Of a DNA stretch of 64,000 nt, positions 39,622 to 49,814 are shown in pieces. Both the position numbers and the translations under genes were made by a program. This stretch comes from Chloroflexota bacterium (GTDB taxonomy: Bacteria; Chloroflexota; Anaerolineae; Aggregatilineales; Phototrophicaceae), in contig JACRPS010000008.1 of the NCBI GenBank assembly GCA_016223085.1, forward strand, positions 124,001-188,000, in the 5' to 3' direction. The stretch's first letter is position 1. Each line of letters starts with the position of its first letter. The notes beneath the pieces are model-generated. The model made no database searches and had not been told where the DNA came from. It was given only the letters and a program-made list of their open reading frames with translations.

Positions 39622-41733
39622 TTAGCGGCCACCCCTGATGACTTCATCCGCGATGTTTTGCGGTGCGATGGAGTACTTTTCGAACTCCATCGTGAAGCTG
39701 CCGCGTCCCTGCGTCATGTTACGCAGTTGGGTGGCATAGCCGAACATCTCACCCAGCGGCACGGAGGCGCGTACGGAAGTCGTGCCCGCGCCGCGTGGTT
39801 CCATCCCAACGATGATGCCGCGCCGCGCCGACAGGTCACCGACAATCGTGCCGGTGAATTCCTCCGGCACAACCACTTCGACCTTCATGGTCGGCTCCAG
39901 CAGCACCGGGCCAGCTTTCTGCACGCCTTCCTTGAGGCACATCGAACCGGCGACCTTAAACGCCATTTCCGACGAGTCCACTTCGTGGAATGCGCCATCC
40001 ACCAGGCGGGCCTTGATGCCGACCATCGGGTAACCCGCGATCACACCGCCCTGCAGCGCATCGCGCACGCCGTTACGCGCCGCCGGAACAAACTCCTTCG
40101 GAATCGAGCCACCCTTGATGGCGTCCTCGAACAGCCAGTCTTCACCCGGCGGGAGCGCGGCGCGCTCCTCGTCGGTCAGCGGCTCGAACTCAAACACCAC
40201 GCGGGCGTACTGGCCGCTGCCGCCGGTCTGCCGTTTGAAGGTGGTATCCTGCCGCACATGCCGGGTGATCGTTTCGCGGTAAGCCACGCGCGGACGGCCA
40301 ACGGTCGCCTGCACGTTAAACTCGCGGAACATCCGGTCAACCAGCACTTCGAGGTGCAGTTCGCCCATACCCTTGATCTTGGTCTGGCCGAGTTTGTCGT
40401 CCACCTCGATCTTGAAGGTCGGGTCTTCTTCCGCCAGCCGCCGCAGCGCGATACCCATCTTGTCCTGGTCAGCCTTGCTGTTGGGTTCGATGGACAGTTC
40501 GATAACGGGTTCGGGGAAGCTGATCTTCTCCAGCACAATCGGGTGGTTCGGGTCGCACAGCGTATCGCCGGTGAACGTTTCCTTCAGGCCGAGGATGGCG
40601 GCGATGTCGCCGGCGTGGACTTCTTCCACGTCCTCGCGCCGGTCCGCAAACATCCGCACGATCCGGCCAATACGTTCGCGTTCGCCCTTGGTGCTGTTCA
40701 GCAGCGTCGTACCGGTGCGAACCACACCGGAGTACACGCGGAAGAAAGCCAGACGGCCCACATACGGGTCGGTCAGGATTTTGAACACCAGCGCCGACAC
40801 CGGCTGGCTGTCGGACGCTTCGCGCACCACCGGTTCGTCGGTCTTGGGATGCGTGCCATGCACCGGCGGGATGTCCAGCGGTGACGGCAGCAGTTCCACG
40901 ACCTTATCCAGCATGAGCTGCACGCCCTTGTTCTTCAGCGACGAGCCGCACAGCACCGGCTGAATTTTGCCGGAGATGGTGCCGGCACGCAGCGCGCCCA
41001 GCAGTTCGTCGTTGGTGACTTCTTCCTCCATCAGGTATTTTTCGGTCAGGTAGTCGTCGTTTTCGACGATCTTCTCAACCATTTCCTGACGGCGGGTTTC
41101 GGCCTGCTCCCGGTAGTTTTCCGGGATCGGATGTTCCTGAATGTCCGTGCCTTCGTCGTTGCCGTAGGTGTACAGCTTCATCCCAATCAGGTCAATGATG
41201 CCGCCGAAGTCCGGCCCTTCGCCGTAAGGCATCTGGATCGGAACCGGGTTGCCGTTCACGCGGTCAACAATCATGTCCACGCAGCGCCAGAAGTTCGCGC
41301 CAACGCGGTCCATCTTGTTGACAAAGCAGATGCGCGGCACGCCATAGGCATTGGCCTGACGCCACACGGTTTCCGACTGTGGCTCAACGCCGGCAACGGC
41401 GTCAAACACAACCACACCGCCATCCAGCACGCGCAGGCTGCGCTGTACTTCGGCAGTGAAGTCCACGTGGCCGGGGGTATCAATGATGTTGATCTGGTGC
41501 CCCTTCCAGGCGGCAGTCACGGCGGCAGCGGTGATGGTAATCCCGCGCTCGCGCTCCTGCTCCATGTAGTCGGTGGTGGCCGCGCCTTCGTGTACTTCAC
41601 CAACCTTGTGAATCATGCCGGTGTAATACAGCACGCGCTCGGTCGTCGTCGTTTTACCGGCGTCAATGTGCGCGATGATGCCGATGTTGCGGACCTTATT
41701 CAGATCAAGTACCGTTTCAGCTTTCTTCGCCAT
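39622..41733 (-). CDS. fusA: Elongation factor G
   Basis: [57 protein letters not shown]. Confidence 0.98.
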   Translation of the reverse strand: MAKKAETVLDLNKVRNIGIIAHIDAGKTTTTERVLYYTGMIHKVGEVHEGAATTDYMEQERERGITITAAAVTAAWKGHQINIIDTPGHVDFTAEVQRSLRVLDGGVVVFDAVAGVEPQSETVWRQANAYGVPRICFVNKMDRVGANFWRCVDMIVDRVNGNPVPIQMPYGEGPDFGGIIDLIGMKLYTYGNDEGTDIQEHPIPENYREQAETRRQEMVEKIVENDDYLTEKYLMEEEVTNDELLGALRAGTISGKIQPVLCGSSLKNKGVQLMLDKVVELLPSPLDIPPVHGTHPKTDEPVVREASDSQPVSALVFKILTDPYVGRLAFFRVYSGVVRTGTTLLNSTKGERERIGRIVRMFADRREDVEEVHAGDIAAILGLKETFTGDTLCDPNHPIVLEKISFPEPVIELSIEPNSKADQDKMGIALRRLAEEDPTFKIEVDDKLGQTKIKGMGELHLEVLVDRMFREFNVQATVGRPRVAYRETITRHVRQDTTFKRQTGGSGQYARVVFEFEPLTDEERAALPPGEDWLFEDAIKGGSIPKEFVPAARNGVRDALQGGVIAGYPMVGIKARLVDGAFHEVDSSEMAFKVAGSMCLKEGVQKAGPVLLEPTMKVEVVVPEEFTGTIVGDLSARRGIIVGMEPRGAGTTSVRASVPLGEMFGYATQLRNMTQGRGSFTMEFEKYSIAPQNIADEVIRGGR

Positions 41734-41741
41734 GTATCTCT

Positions 41742-41848
41742 CTTAGCTCTTAGCCTTTAGCTGTTAGCGATCAGCAATCCCGTGCGTTCCAACTTCACCG
41801 TCAACCGCGTTCCGTCCAGAGCCAAATGCTAACGGCCAATCGCCAACT
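41742..41848. repeat. Heptad hairpin element H7 (degraded)
   Basis: CTTAGCT CTTAGCC TTTAGCT GTTAGCG ATCAGCA ... GCTAACG GCCAATC GCCAACT between rpsG and fusA. Confidence 0.75.
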
Positions 41849-41853
41849 GTCGC

Positions 41854-42321
41854 CTACCGGAAATGTGCGAAGGCGCGGTTCGCCTCGGCCATCCGGTGCG
41901 TATCATCTTTCTTCTTAATCGAAGCGCCCTGACCAGCGGCGGCGTCCATCAGTTCAGCCGCCAGCTTTTCGGCCATGTTGCGGCCACCCCGGTTGCGGGA
42001 GTTTTCCAGAATCCAGCGCATCGCCAGGGTTGTCCCGCGGTAGTGCGCCACTTCCACCGGCACCTGATAGGTCGAACCACCGACGCGCATCGGCTTCACT
42101 TCCACCGACGGCGCCACGTTGCGCAGCGCCTGCTCGAAGACCTCCACCGGGTCGCGCTTCAGACGTTCCTCGATGATGTCCATCGCCTGGTACATCAACC
42201 GCTGTGCGGTGGACTTTTTGCCGCCGTACATCATGCGGTTGATGAGCATGGTGATCTGCACGTTGTTGTACTTCTGGTCCGGCGGGACTTCGCGCCGGGC
42301 CGGGCGATTTCTTCTCGGCAT
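41854..42321 (-). CDS. rpsG: 30S ribosomal protein S7
   Basis: MPRRNRPARREVPPDQKYNNVQITMLINRMMYGGKKSTAQRLMYQAMDII. Confidence 0.98.
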   Translation of the reverse strand: MPRRNRPARREVPPDQKYNNVQITMLINRMMYGGKKSTAQRLMYQAMDIIEERLKRDPVEVFEQALRNVAPSVEVKPMRVGGSTYQVPVEVAHYRGTTLAMRWILENSRNRGGRNMAEKLAAELMDAAAGQGASIKKKDDTHRMAEANRAFAHFR

Positions 42322-42341
42322 AACCGATTACCCTCTCTACC

Positions 42342-42782
42342 TTACTTCTTCGCGGCTGCTGCGCCCGCCTTCGGACGCTTGGTGCCGTATTTGCTGCGGC
42401 CCTGTTCGCGGTTCTTCACGCCATCCGTGTCCAGCGTGCCGCGCACGATGTGGTAGCGAACGCCGGGCAGGTCCTTCACACGACCACCACGCACCAGCAC
42501 CACGCTGTGCTCCTGGAGGCTGTGCCCTTCGCCGGGGATATACGCCGTGACCTCGATCTGATTGCTCAGCCGAACGCGCGCAACCTTCCGCAAAGCCGAA
42601 TTCGGCTTCTTGGGGGTCATGGTCTTCACGACCGTGCATACACCGCGCTTCTGCGGAGCGCCTTTACGCCGCCGGGTGCGCTTCTGCGTGAAGGCATTCA
42701 GCGTGTATTGCAGCGCCGGGGCCTTGGATTTGGACTTTTTATCCTGGCGGCCCTTCCGCACCAACTGGTTGATTGTTGGCAT
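42342..42782 (-). CDS. rpsL: 30S ribosomal protein S12
   Basis: [30 protein letters not shown]...[60 protein letters not shown]. Confidence 0.98.
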   Translation of the reverse strand: MPTINQLVRKGRQDKKSKSKAPALQYTLNAFTQKRTRRRKGAPQKRGVCTVVKTMTPKKPNSALRKVARVRLSNQIEVTAYIPGEGHSLQEHSVVLVRGGRVKDLPGVRYHIVRGTLDTDGVKNREQGRSKYGTKRPKAGAAAAKK

Positions 42783-42821
42783 AGTATTCTCCGAAACTGA
42801 TAACTCTTTTTGGACACGCAA

Positions 42822-42850
42822 ACGGGCGTATCTAATAGCAGAACGCCCGT
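42822..42850 (-). promoter_or_regulatory. Candidate leader stem-loop upstream of rpsL (start of the ribosomal superoperon)
   Basis: ACGGGCGT-13 nt-ACGCCCGT inverted repeat about 40 nt before the rpsL ATG. Confidence 0.45.
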
Positions 42851-43134
42851 ATCCGTCTTCATCGAAGGCGAGCTACCCCAACGGCGCGGGACGCTTTCGC
42901 CACCATACGCTCAGTTCGGATTGCCATTGCCTCGACGTGGAGGTTGGAATCCGTCTTATGCGGGTTGAAATGGTATCAGTTCTGGCGTCCAGAGTCAAGA
43001 TACGGTGGGCAGAATCTTTCAAGTATTTTTAAACACAGGGGATAAAACGGTGGACCATCACAGGCTGAGTTGCGGAAGCAGCATATTTGTGCCACATGTA
43101 GGGGTATGACTGCCATCCACAAGGAGCTTCCTGT

Positions 43135-44436
43135 ATGCATCGCCGCTACCGCTGGTTCATCGTCGCCGTCTTTTTTGCCTTTATGCTGCTACACCAATCC
43201 GACAAGCTGCTGATCGGCCCGCTGACGACGCCGATCATGGAGGAATTTAACCTGGACGAAGCTCAGATGGGCGCGGTCTTCACCGGCGCGTTAATCGTCG
43301 GCGCGGTCTTTTATCCGCTGTGGGGCTATCTGTACGACCGCTTCGCCCGCGCCAGACTGCTGGCGCTGGCCTCGTTCATCTGGGGCGCGACAACCTGGTT
43401 GAGCGCCATCGCCCCGACTTACTCCAGCTTTCTGGCGACCCGCGCCTCCACCGGCGTGGACGATTCCAGCTATCCCGGCCTGTTCAGCCTGGTGTCGGAC
43501 TACTTTGGTCCGGAGATGCGCGGCAAGGTCTACGGCCTGCTCAACCTGACCGCGCCGCTGGGCTACATGATCGGGCTGGCGCTGGCGCTGCTGCTGGGGC
43601 CGGCGCTGGGCTGGCGCAACATTTTTTTCATCACCGGCGCGGTTGGGCTGGTGCTGGCAGCGGTGATTTTCTTCACCGTGCGGGAAGCACCGCGCGGCCA
43701 GGCCGAGCCGGAACTGGCCGGGCTGGAACAGATCGCGGTCTACAAATTTAACCTGGCAACCGCGCGGTCGCTGCTGCACAAACGCACGCTGCTGCCACTG
43801 TTTGTGCAGGGGTTCTTCGGCGTCTTCCCCTGGAACGTGATTTCGTCGTGGTTCTTCCGTTATCTCGAAACCGAGCGCGGCTATTCGTCCGATCTGATCT
43901 TCCCGATGATGGCGATAGCGGTGCTGTTTATGGCAGCGGGCAACGTACTCGGCGGGGCGCTGGGGGACTGGCTGTTTAAACGCACGCGGCGCGGTCGGCT
44001 GATCGTATGTACGGCGGGTGTGTTCACCGGCGCGGCGCTGCTGTTCCTGACCATTAACGTGCCGCTGGCGAACACGCTGCTGTTCGCTGCGCTGCTGTGC
44101 CTGACGGCGCTGTTTATCCCTTTCTCCGGCCCGAACGTGATCTCGACCGTCCATGACATCACCCAGCCGGAAGCCCGCAGCACAGCGCTGGCGATCCAGT
44201 ATTTCATCGAATCCAGCGGCGCGGCGTTGGCCCCGCTGATCGTTGGCCTGATTGCCCGGCAGACGACGCTGACCGACGCGATTCTGCTGATCTGCGTATC
44301 TACCTGGCTGGTGTGCGGCGTGGTGCTGCTGATCGCCACGCGACTCGTGCCGCGCGACATCGAGGCGCTGCGCCAGGAGATGCGCGACCGGCGGCGCGAA
44401 TCGCAGGAGTTGATGCAGCCGGCACGCGGGCTGTAG
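43135..44436 (+). CDS. MFS transporter
   Basis: 12-TM pattern; YPLWGYLYDRFARARLLALASFIWG, ATRASTGVDDSSYPGLFSLVSDYF. Confidence 0.92.
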   Translation: MHRRYRWFIVAVFFAFMLLHQSDKLLIGPLTTPIMEEFNLDEAQMGAVFTGALIVGAVFYPLWGYLYDRFARARLLALASFIWGATTWLSAIAPTYSSFLATRASTGVDDSSYPGLFSLVSDYFGPEMRGKVYGLLNLTAPLGYMIGLALALLLGPALGWRNIFFITGAVGLVLAAVIFFTVREAPRGQAEPELAGLEQIAVYKFNLATARSLLHKRTLLPLFVQGFFGVFPWNVISSWFFRYLETERGYSSDLIFPMMAIAVLFMAAGNVLGGALGDWLFKRTRRGRLIVCTAGVFTGAALLFLTINVPLANTLLFAALLCLTALFIPFSGPNVISTVHDITQPEARSTALAIQYFIESSGAALAPLIVGLIARQTTLTDAILLICVSTWLVCGVVLLIATRLVPRDIEALRQEMRDRRRESQELMQPARGL

Positions 44437-44448
44437 GCGGCGAACCTA

Positions 44449-44482
44449 ACCGGCAGATACGGGCCGCCATTCGCCTGCCGGT
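44449..44482 (+). terminator. Probable Rho-independent terminator after the MFS gene
   Basis: ACCGGCAG-18 nt-CTGCCGGT then CTCTTCTTTAAT. Confidence 0.5.
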
Positions 44483-44660
44483 CTCTTCTTTAATATAATC
44501 ATTATCTAGGCGCAATCTCATCACGGGTGTTACAGCGTAAAATGAAATAAGTTGGCGGTTGGCAAAAACAGTGGTTCTGCAATCAGGCAGTCGTTCTGAC
44601 AATAGGCTTCCAGCTAAAAGCTAACCGCCGCCAGTCATGAGCCGCCGGGGAGTGTAAGGT

Positions 44661-46835
44661 ATGGCGTCCTCGTTAATCGGGCGTAAGCTCGGCAAATATG
44701 ACATCGTGGAACTGGTCGGCCAGGGCGGGATGGCGACCGTGTACAAGGGCTACCAGAGCGACATTGACCGCTACGTGGCCGTCAAGGTGCTGCCACCGCA
44801 CCCCGGTATGGACCGGCAGTTCGCCGAACGCTTCCGGCTGGAAGCGCGCACAATTGCCCGGTTGCAGCACCCGCACATCCTGCCGCTGTACGACTACGGC
44901 GTGCAGGATGACATCCTGTATCTGGTGATGGCCTACGTGCAGGGCGGGACGCTCAGCGACCGGATTGACCGGGGCAAACTGCCGCTGTCGGAGATTGTGC
45001 GTCTGCTGAAGCCTGTTGCCGCCGCGCTTGATTATGCCCACCGGCAGGGCGTAATTCACCGGGACATCAAGCCGGATAACATCCTGCTCGACCGCGAAGG
45101 TAACGCGCTGCTGGCGGACTTTGGCATCGTCAAGCTGGCCGAAGGTGAAGCGCGCCTGACCGTGACCGGCGGGCTGGTTGGCACACCGGCTTACATGGCG
45201 CCGGAACAGGGACGCGGCGAGGTGATTACCTCCAAGGCCGACCTGTACTCGCTGGGCGTGGTGGTCTACGAGATGATTACCGGTAAAAAGCCCTACACCG
45301 CGCCGACGCCAATGCAGGTGGTGCTGAAGCACATGACCGAACCCGTGCCCAGCCTGCGCGCCGAAAGCGCCGACGTGCCGCCGGCGCTGGAAGCCGTCAT
45401 GCAGCGGGTGCTGGCGAAAGACCCGGAAGACCGCTACCCCAGCGCGACTGCCTTTGCTGACGATTTTGCTCACGCGCTGCAGAACGGCGGTGTGGCAGTG
45501 GATACCAGCACGACCGTGCCAGCCTACCGGACACCGACGCCGGCGCCGGCCACGCCACCACCGGGTTACGCCGTGCCGGGGACCAACCCCAGCTATCCGC
45601 CGCCCGGCACCAATCCCAACATGACTCCACCGCCGTCTACCGTCATCGTGGAACGCGGCACCAACCCGCTGCTGCTGCTCGGCGGTTTTGGCATTATTGC
45701 CGTAGTGCTGGTACTGGTGGTGTTCCTGCTGGTGAACGGCCAGCGCGACCGCGAACCCGTCACCGCACCGACCACCGCGCCAGAGGTAGTCGCCGCGCCC
45801 ACACGGCAGCCCAACGTTGCGCCGGTCGCGGCTAATGTACCCTCGTTTGGGCGGGTGAGCTACACCACCACCAACCAGCTTGGTGATACGCTGATTGTGG
45901 CCTCGCTGGGGAAACTGAAGCCGCCACCCGCCGGACGGGTGTACGCGGCGTGGCTGAAAAACACGGCCACCGGCGATACCCTCCTGCTGGGCGAACTGGC
46001 GGTTGACGCGCTGGGGCAGGGCACGCTCGCGCCGTACATTGACCCTGATGGCCGCCCGCTGTTTACGCTGTACAACGCGATTGCCATCACTGAGGAGCCG
46101 CGCATGTCGGAGACGGCGACCGGCAGCGTGGTCTACAGCGCCAGCGTCCCGCCGGAACTGATGGACGCGCTGACGGCCATTCTCATTACATCGCCGAACG
46201 GCTTTCCGGTCGCGGCTGGCGCGCAGCAGTCCATGTTTGACGACTATAATTCGGAGACGACTGCCTCGGACACAGCCGGCCAGCCCACCGGCAGCCTGCT
46301 CGATGGCGCGCTGACCGAAGCCCGCACCGGCGCGCAGCACGCCGGCATGGCCGCCGGCGCGCGCAATGTCGGCGCGATGCACTCCCACGCCGAGCACACC
46401 ATCAACATCCTGCTGGGCACGCAGACCGACCACGACGGCAACGGACGCGGCGAAAACCCCGGTCGCGGGGTGGGCGTGGTGCGTTTTCTCGACTGGATGG
46501 ACGGGCAGCTTGACACGGTCGCCAATGCGCCTTCGGCTACCCCTTCACTGCAAAGCGAACTGGAACTCATCCGCGTGTGCGTGCAGAACACCCGGCAGCG
46601 GGTGGACGAGGTGGTGGGGTTCGAGCAATCGCTGCTAGCGGCCAGCGATCCGCAGGCGGTGGCCGACACGGCGGCGCAGTCCACGCGCACGGCAGAAACC
46701 CTCATCAACGGGGTGGACTTTAACGGCAACGGCCAGGTTGAGCCGTTTGAAGGGGAATGTGGCCTGGAGCAGATTCGCACCTTTGGCGTGCTGGTCAGCG
46801 GCATGAATCTGGTCGAAGGCACGCTGCCGGAATAA
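44661..46835 (+). CDS. PknB-type Ser/Thr kinase, TM helix, RskA-like domain and C-terminal HAEH/EF-hand-like domain
   Basis: VGQGGMATVYKGY, AVKVL, VIHRDIKPDNILLD, DFGIVK, APEQ; TM LLLLGGFGIIAVVLVLVVFLLV; HSHAEHTINILLGTQTDHDGNGRGENPGRGVG; DFNGNGQVEPFE. Confidence 0.93.
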   Translation: MASSLIGRKLGKYDIVELVGQGGMATVYKGYQSDIDRYVAVKVLPPHPGMDRQFAERFRLEARTIARLQHPHILPLYDYGVQDDILYLVMAYVQGGTLSDRIDRGKLPLSEIVRLLKPVAAALDYAHRQGVIHRDIKPDNILLDREGNALLADFGIVKLAEGEARLTVTGGLVGTPAYMAPEQGRGEVITSKADLYSLGVVVYEMITGKKPYTAPTPMQVVLKHMTEPVPSLRAESADVPPALEAVMQRVLAKDPEDRYPSATAFADDFAHALQNGGVAVDTSTTVPAYRTPTPAPATPPPGYAVPGTNPSYPPPGTNPNMTPPPSTVIVERGTNPLLLLGGFGIIAVVLVLVVFLLVNGQRDREPVTAPTTAPEVVAAPTRQPNVAPVAANVPSFGRVSYTTTNQLGDTLIVASLGKLKPPPAGRVYAAWLKNTATGDTLLLGELAVDALGQGTLAPYIDPDGRPLFTLYNAIAITEEPRMSETATGSVVYSASVPPELMDALTAILITSPNGFPVAAGAQQSMFDDYNSETTASDTAGQPTGSLLDGALTEARTGAQHAGMAAGARNVGAMHSHAEHTINILLGTQTDHDGNGRGENPGRGVGVVRFLDWMDGQLDTVANAPSATPSLQSELELIRVCVQNTRQRVDEVVGFEQSLLAASDPQAVADTAAQSTRTAETLINGVDFNGNGQVEPFEGECGLEQIRTFGVLVSGMNLVEGTLPE

Positions 46836-46881
46836 GCAGGAACAGGAACAGCACCTCCGGTGTATAAATAGTGACTATCCT

Positions 46882-46910
46882 GTAGGGGCGAACCGGCGGT
46901 TCGCCCCTAC
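46882..46910. repeat. REP-like palindrome
   Basis: GTAGGGGCGAACCG-G-CGGTTCGCCCCTAC (identical to 58317..58345). Confidence 0.92.
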
Positions 46911-46964
46911 GGCATCATTTGGCTTTGATGTCCTGACCGATTGATCGGAACTGCCGGAGGTGTG

Positions 46965-47456
46965 ATGATGTTCAGGCGCTTGCTTTTGGTATTGATCGTG
47001 GTTGCCGCGCTGCTTCCCCTGCATGTGGCGCTGGCGAAGGAAATCGTGCAGGTGACCATCAGCGGGCCGGGGCTGGACAACCCTATCAAACTCACCGCCG
47101 CGGACGACCTGGCCGTGTTCCGGGAACTGCGGTATGACGAGGGCATGATCGCCCTGCCTCCGACTGATCCTAATGGGCCATATTTTGAAATACGCACCAG
47201 TGTCGGCGTTAACGATCAGATTGTTGCCACCGACGTTGGACACTATTATTTCACGGCGGATCACAGCTACATGTATTTCGCCGATGTCGAGGGTGGTTGG
47301 TCGGATGCGGAACGCACCTGGTTTCGCCTGAGCGCCGAATCTGACCGCGCGCTGCGGGCGTTCCTGGCGGACCGGGGCGCGGTGGTCGAGCGCCGCCAGC
47401 AGACGAACGATTGGCTGCTGCCGCTGTGGAATATGATTCTGGCGCTGTTCGGCTAA
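46965..47456 (+). CDS. Secreted protein of unknown function
   Basis: Signal peptide MMFRRLLLVLIVVAALLPLHVALA; ATGs preceded by GGAGGT. Confidence 0.7.
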   Translation: MMFRRLLLVLIVVAALLPLHVALAKEIVQVTISGPGLDNPIKLTAADDLAVFRELRYDEGMIALPPTDPNGPYFEIRTSVGVNDQIVATDVGHYYFTADHSYMYFADVEGGWSDAERTWFRLSAESDRALRAFLADRGAVVERRQQTNDWLLPLWNMILALFG

Positions 47457-47659
47457 ACGGATACGCGCCCTGCGCAACGGCTGTCGGGACAGGGCGGCGT
47501 CACGTCCCGACGTATTCCATCATCGTGATTCCTCAGCCATATCCCCCGCGCCTAAACATGGATTGAATACCGCGCCGAATACAGTTATAGTCATAGACAG
47601 GAGCTGTTCCGGGGCGATCGGGTGTGGTCGCCCCGCCACGTGAATCGGGGGTTGTACCC

Positions 47660-48865
47660 ATGCGCAAACTGCTGTTCCTCGGCCTGCTGCTGGTTGCGGC
47701 CTGCGTTCCCAATATCCCACAACCGCCGACTCCCACCGGTTTTGTCCCCCAGATGCGCGGCGCGCCCACAGCGACTCCCGTGCCCTGGGTGGAAGGCGCG
47801 GCGGCCATCACGCTGGACAACGTGGCGCAGATCACCCGGCTGGGGCGGCTGGACGCGCACAACACACCCAGCACGGTGTTTGCCTACGCCTTTTCGCCGG
47901 ATGGCACGCGGCTGGCCGGACTGAACAACGACCAGTTGATCGCCTGGAATCTGCTGACCGGCGAAATTGTGTTTAACACGGCGCGTGGCAGCGCCGAGGG
48001 GGTGTATTACGCACCCGACAAGTCCGAGATTTACACGCTCGACGCCGAAGGCACGATACACATCCACGATGCCGATACCGGCGCGGAAAAGGATACGCTG
48101 GCGGCACAGGCGCAGTACGCCAGTGTGGCTGCTTATTACCCTGACGATGGCTGGCTGGCGCTGGGCGCGCTCAACGGCGAGGTGAAAGTCTGGGATTTGG
48201 CGACTCGGCAGTCCGTCGTCACCATCAGCGCGCACGAAGCGCCGGTGGACGTGATGGCCTTCTCCGCCGACGGCGACCAACTGGCGACCGGCGGGCTGGA
48301 TGGCACAGTGAAAGTGTGGGACTGGCGCAGCCGGCAGCCGGTGGCGGCGCTGGAAGGGATGGCGGTGCGGCTGGCGTTTGCGCCGGACGGTACACGGCTG
48401 GCGGTCGGGCACGACACCTATATTGATCTGTGGAACATCGCCAGTGCGGAGCGCGGTGAGCGCCTGGAAACCGGCACGGGTGGCGCACGCGACGTGCTGC
48501 TGTACGCGCCCGGTGGCCGCTACCTGCTGAACGGCGGCGGCATACCGGCCATGATGCTGTGGAACGTGGAAACCGGGGCGTTTGTCACCAGTCTGCCGGA
48601 CGTGGGCGGCGAAAGCACGTCGGCGGCCTTTTCGCCGGATGGCACGCTGCTGGCAACGTCGGTGCTGGGCGGGCCGGTTACGCTGTGGAACATGGCCGAG
48701 ATCGGCAGCGCGACGCTCACCCGCGCCAACCTCGACTTCGGCACGCCGCAGGCGGTGTACGTGGACTGGTCGCCGGACGGCTTCCTGCTGACGATTTTTG
48801 AGGCGGCGGGTTCGATTCAGGTGTGGGGCATCAAGGGCGCGCCGGATGCCGGAGCATCCGGCTGA
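47660..48865 (+). CDS. WD40-repeat lipoprotein
   Basis: Lipobox LLVAAC after MRKLLFLGL; repeated FSPDGT..A..../VKVWD motifs. Confidence 0.9.
   Translation: MRKLLFLGLLLVAACVPNIPQPPTPTGFVPQMRGAPTATPVPWVEGAAAITLDNVAQITRLGRLDAHNTPSTVFAYAFSPDGTRLAGLNNDQLIAWNLLTGEIVFNTARGSAEGVYYAPDKSEIYTLDAEGTIHIHDADTGAEKDTLAAQAQYASVAAYYPDDGWLALGALNGEVKVWDLATRQSVVTISAHEAPVDVMAFSADGDQLATGGLDGTVKVWDWRSRQPVAALEGMAVRLAFAPDGTRLAVGHDTYIDLWNIASAERGERLETGTGGARDVLLYAPGGRYLLNGGGIPAMMLWNVETGAFVTSLPDVGGESTSAAFSPDGTLLATSVLGGPVTLWNMAEIGSATLTRANLDFGTPQAVYVDWSPDGFLLTIFEAAGSIQVWGIKGAPDAGASG
48841..48862. repeat. Palindrome at the extreme 3' end of the WD40 gene
   Basis: GCCGGATGC-cgga-GCATCCGGC immediately before TGA; same core as 58207..58232. 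Confidence 0.8.
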
Positions 48866-48867
48866 AC

Positions 48868-48902
48868 AAAAAAAACCCGCTTCAGCAAGCGGTGAAACGG
48901 GT
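48868..48902 (-). terminator. Rho-independent terminator oriented on the minus strand
   Basis: Minus strand: CCGCTT-GCTG-AAGCGG-G-TTTTTTTT. Confidence 0.7.
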
Positions 48903-48967
48903 CCGTGTCCAGGAGAGGTGACCGCTGTAGTCGTACGTTACCGCGTTCTTCTTCCATCTTCGCTCAC

Positions 48968-48996
48968 TTGACAAATCAATCACTGTGGTTTACGAT
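48968..48996 (+). promoter_or_regulatory. Putative sigma70-type promoter
   Basis: TTGACA-17 nt-TACGAT. Confidence 0.5.
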
Positions 48997-49247
48997 GGGT
49001 CATAGTTAGCTTAAAGAGTTCATATGCGATTTGTTCATCGTGTTTTCTTTAGCTCAACTGTATACAGCTCTCCCCACGTTATGCGCTTCTCCGCGCGTGA
49101 AACGGCTGCCATGCTTACTGCTGCTGGTGTGATTGCTGCACCTATCAGCCGGTAAGGGCAGTTGTCGAGAATAGAACCATCGCACAACTTCCTGACCGGG
49201 ACATTTCTCCCGCTTCTACTTCCTGAAAATGCGATTGGTGAATTCTC

Positions 49248-49703
49248 GTGGCGAACGAAAAACAGTTCAAACTCAAGACCTTGTTTGTGGCGGCACGCGG
49301 CGTGCAGGAATATCGCGCTACTATCCCCACATTTGTGAAACCGGATGATGTGATCCTTGAACTGGGCTGCGAATGGGGTACAACCACCGAAATCCTGGCG
49401 CAGCACAGTGGCGAAGTGATCGGCACAGACATCAGCCCGGAGTGCATTCAACGAGCGCAGCAGCTCCGTCCACATTTGCATTTTGAAGTGCTTGACGCTT
49501 TTGATGTGCGGGCGGCGCTCGGCTTCGGGAAACCCTTCAACAAAGTCTACATGGACCTGTCAGGATTCTCCGGGTATCGCGCCTTACTTGATGTGATTGC
49601 CCTCACGAACATGTACGCAACTATATTTTCATTGCAGGTTATTGTCGTCAAAAGCGGGGCACTTAAGCATTTCGCCTCGCATTGTACGGCATGGCGCGAA
49701 TAA
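49248..49703 (+). CDS. Class I SAM-dependent methyltransferase-like protein (short)
   Basis: VILELGCEWGTTTEILAQHSGEVIGTDISPECIQRAQ; GTG start. Confidence 0.7.
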   Translation: MANEKQFKLKTLFVAARGVQEYRATIPTFVKPDDVILELGCEWGTTTEILAQHSGEVIGTDISPECIQRAQQLRPHLHFEVLDAFDVRAALGFGKPFNKVYMDLSGFSGYRALLDVIALTNMYATIFSLQVIVVKSGALKHFASHCTAWRE

Positions 49704-49814
49704 CCTAACACAAGTTCGTGATTAACGCTTGCTCAGTACAAAACGCAACATGTATTATAAGCTGCCGGACAGGTTTGACGACAATTGAGCCTGCTTCAGC
49801 AGGGTTTGTGAGAT

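Noticed and set aside
44673-46433. 586-aa minus-strand ORF antisense to the Ser/Thr kinase
   Set aside because: No motifs; the plus strand has complete kinase motifs.
47466-47513. Overlapping inverted repeats CGCCCTG..CAGGGCG and GTCGGGAC..GTCCCGAC after the secreted protein gene
   Set aside because: Mutually exclusive short stems without a U-run; most likely a decayed palindrome or weak terminator, not enough support to call.
48930-48960. T-box-like string GTACGTTACCGCG near the WD40 gene
   Set aside because: Lacks the full T-box core and no aminoacyl-tRNA synthetase or amino acid gene lies downstream.
49024-49155. 43-aa ORF (MRFVHRVFFSSTVYSSPHVMRFSARETAAMLTAAGVIAAPISR) after the TTGACA promoter
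   Set aside because: No clear SD, no recognisable family; kept only as part of the small-RNA/leader candidate region.
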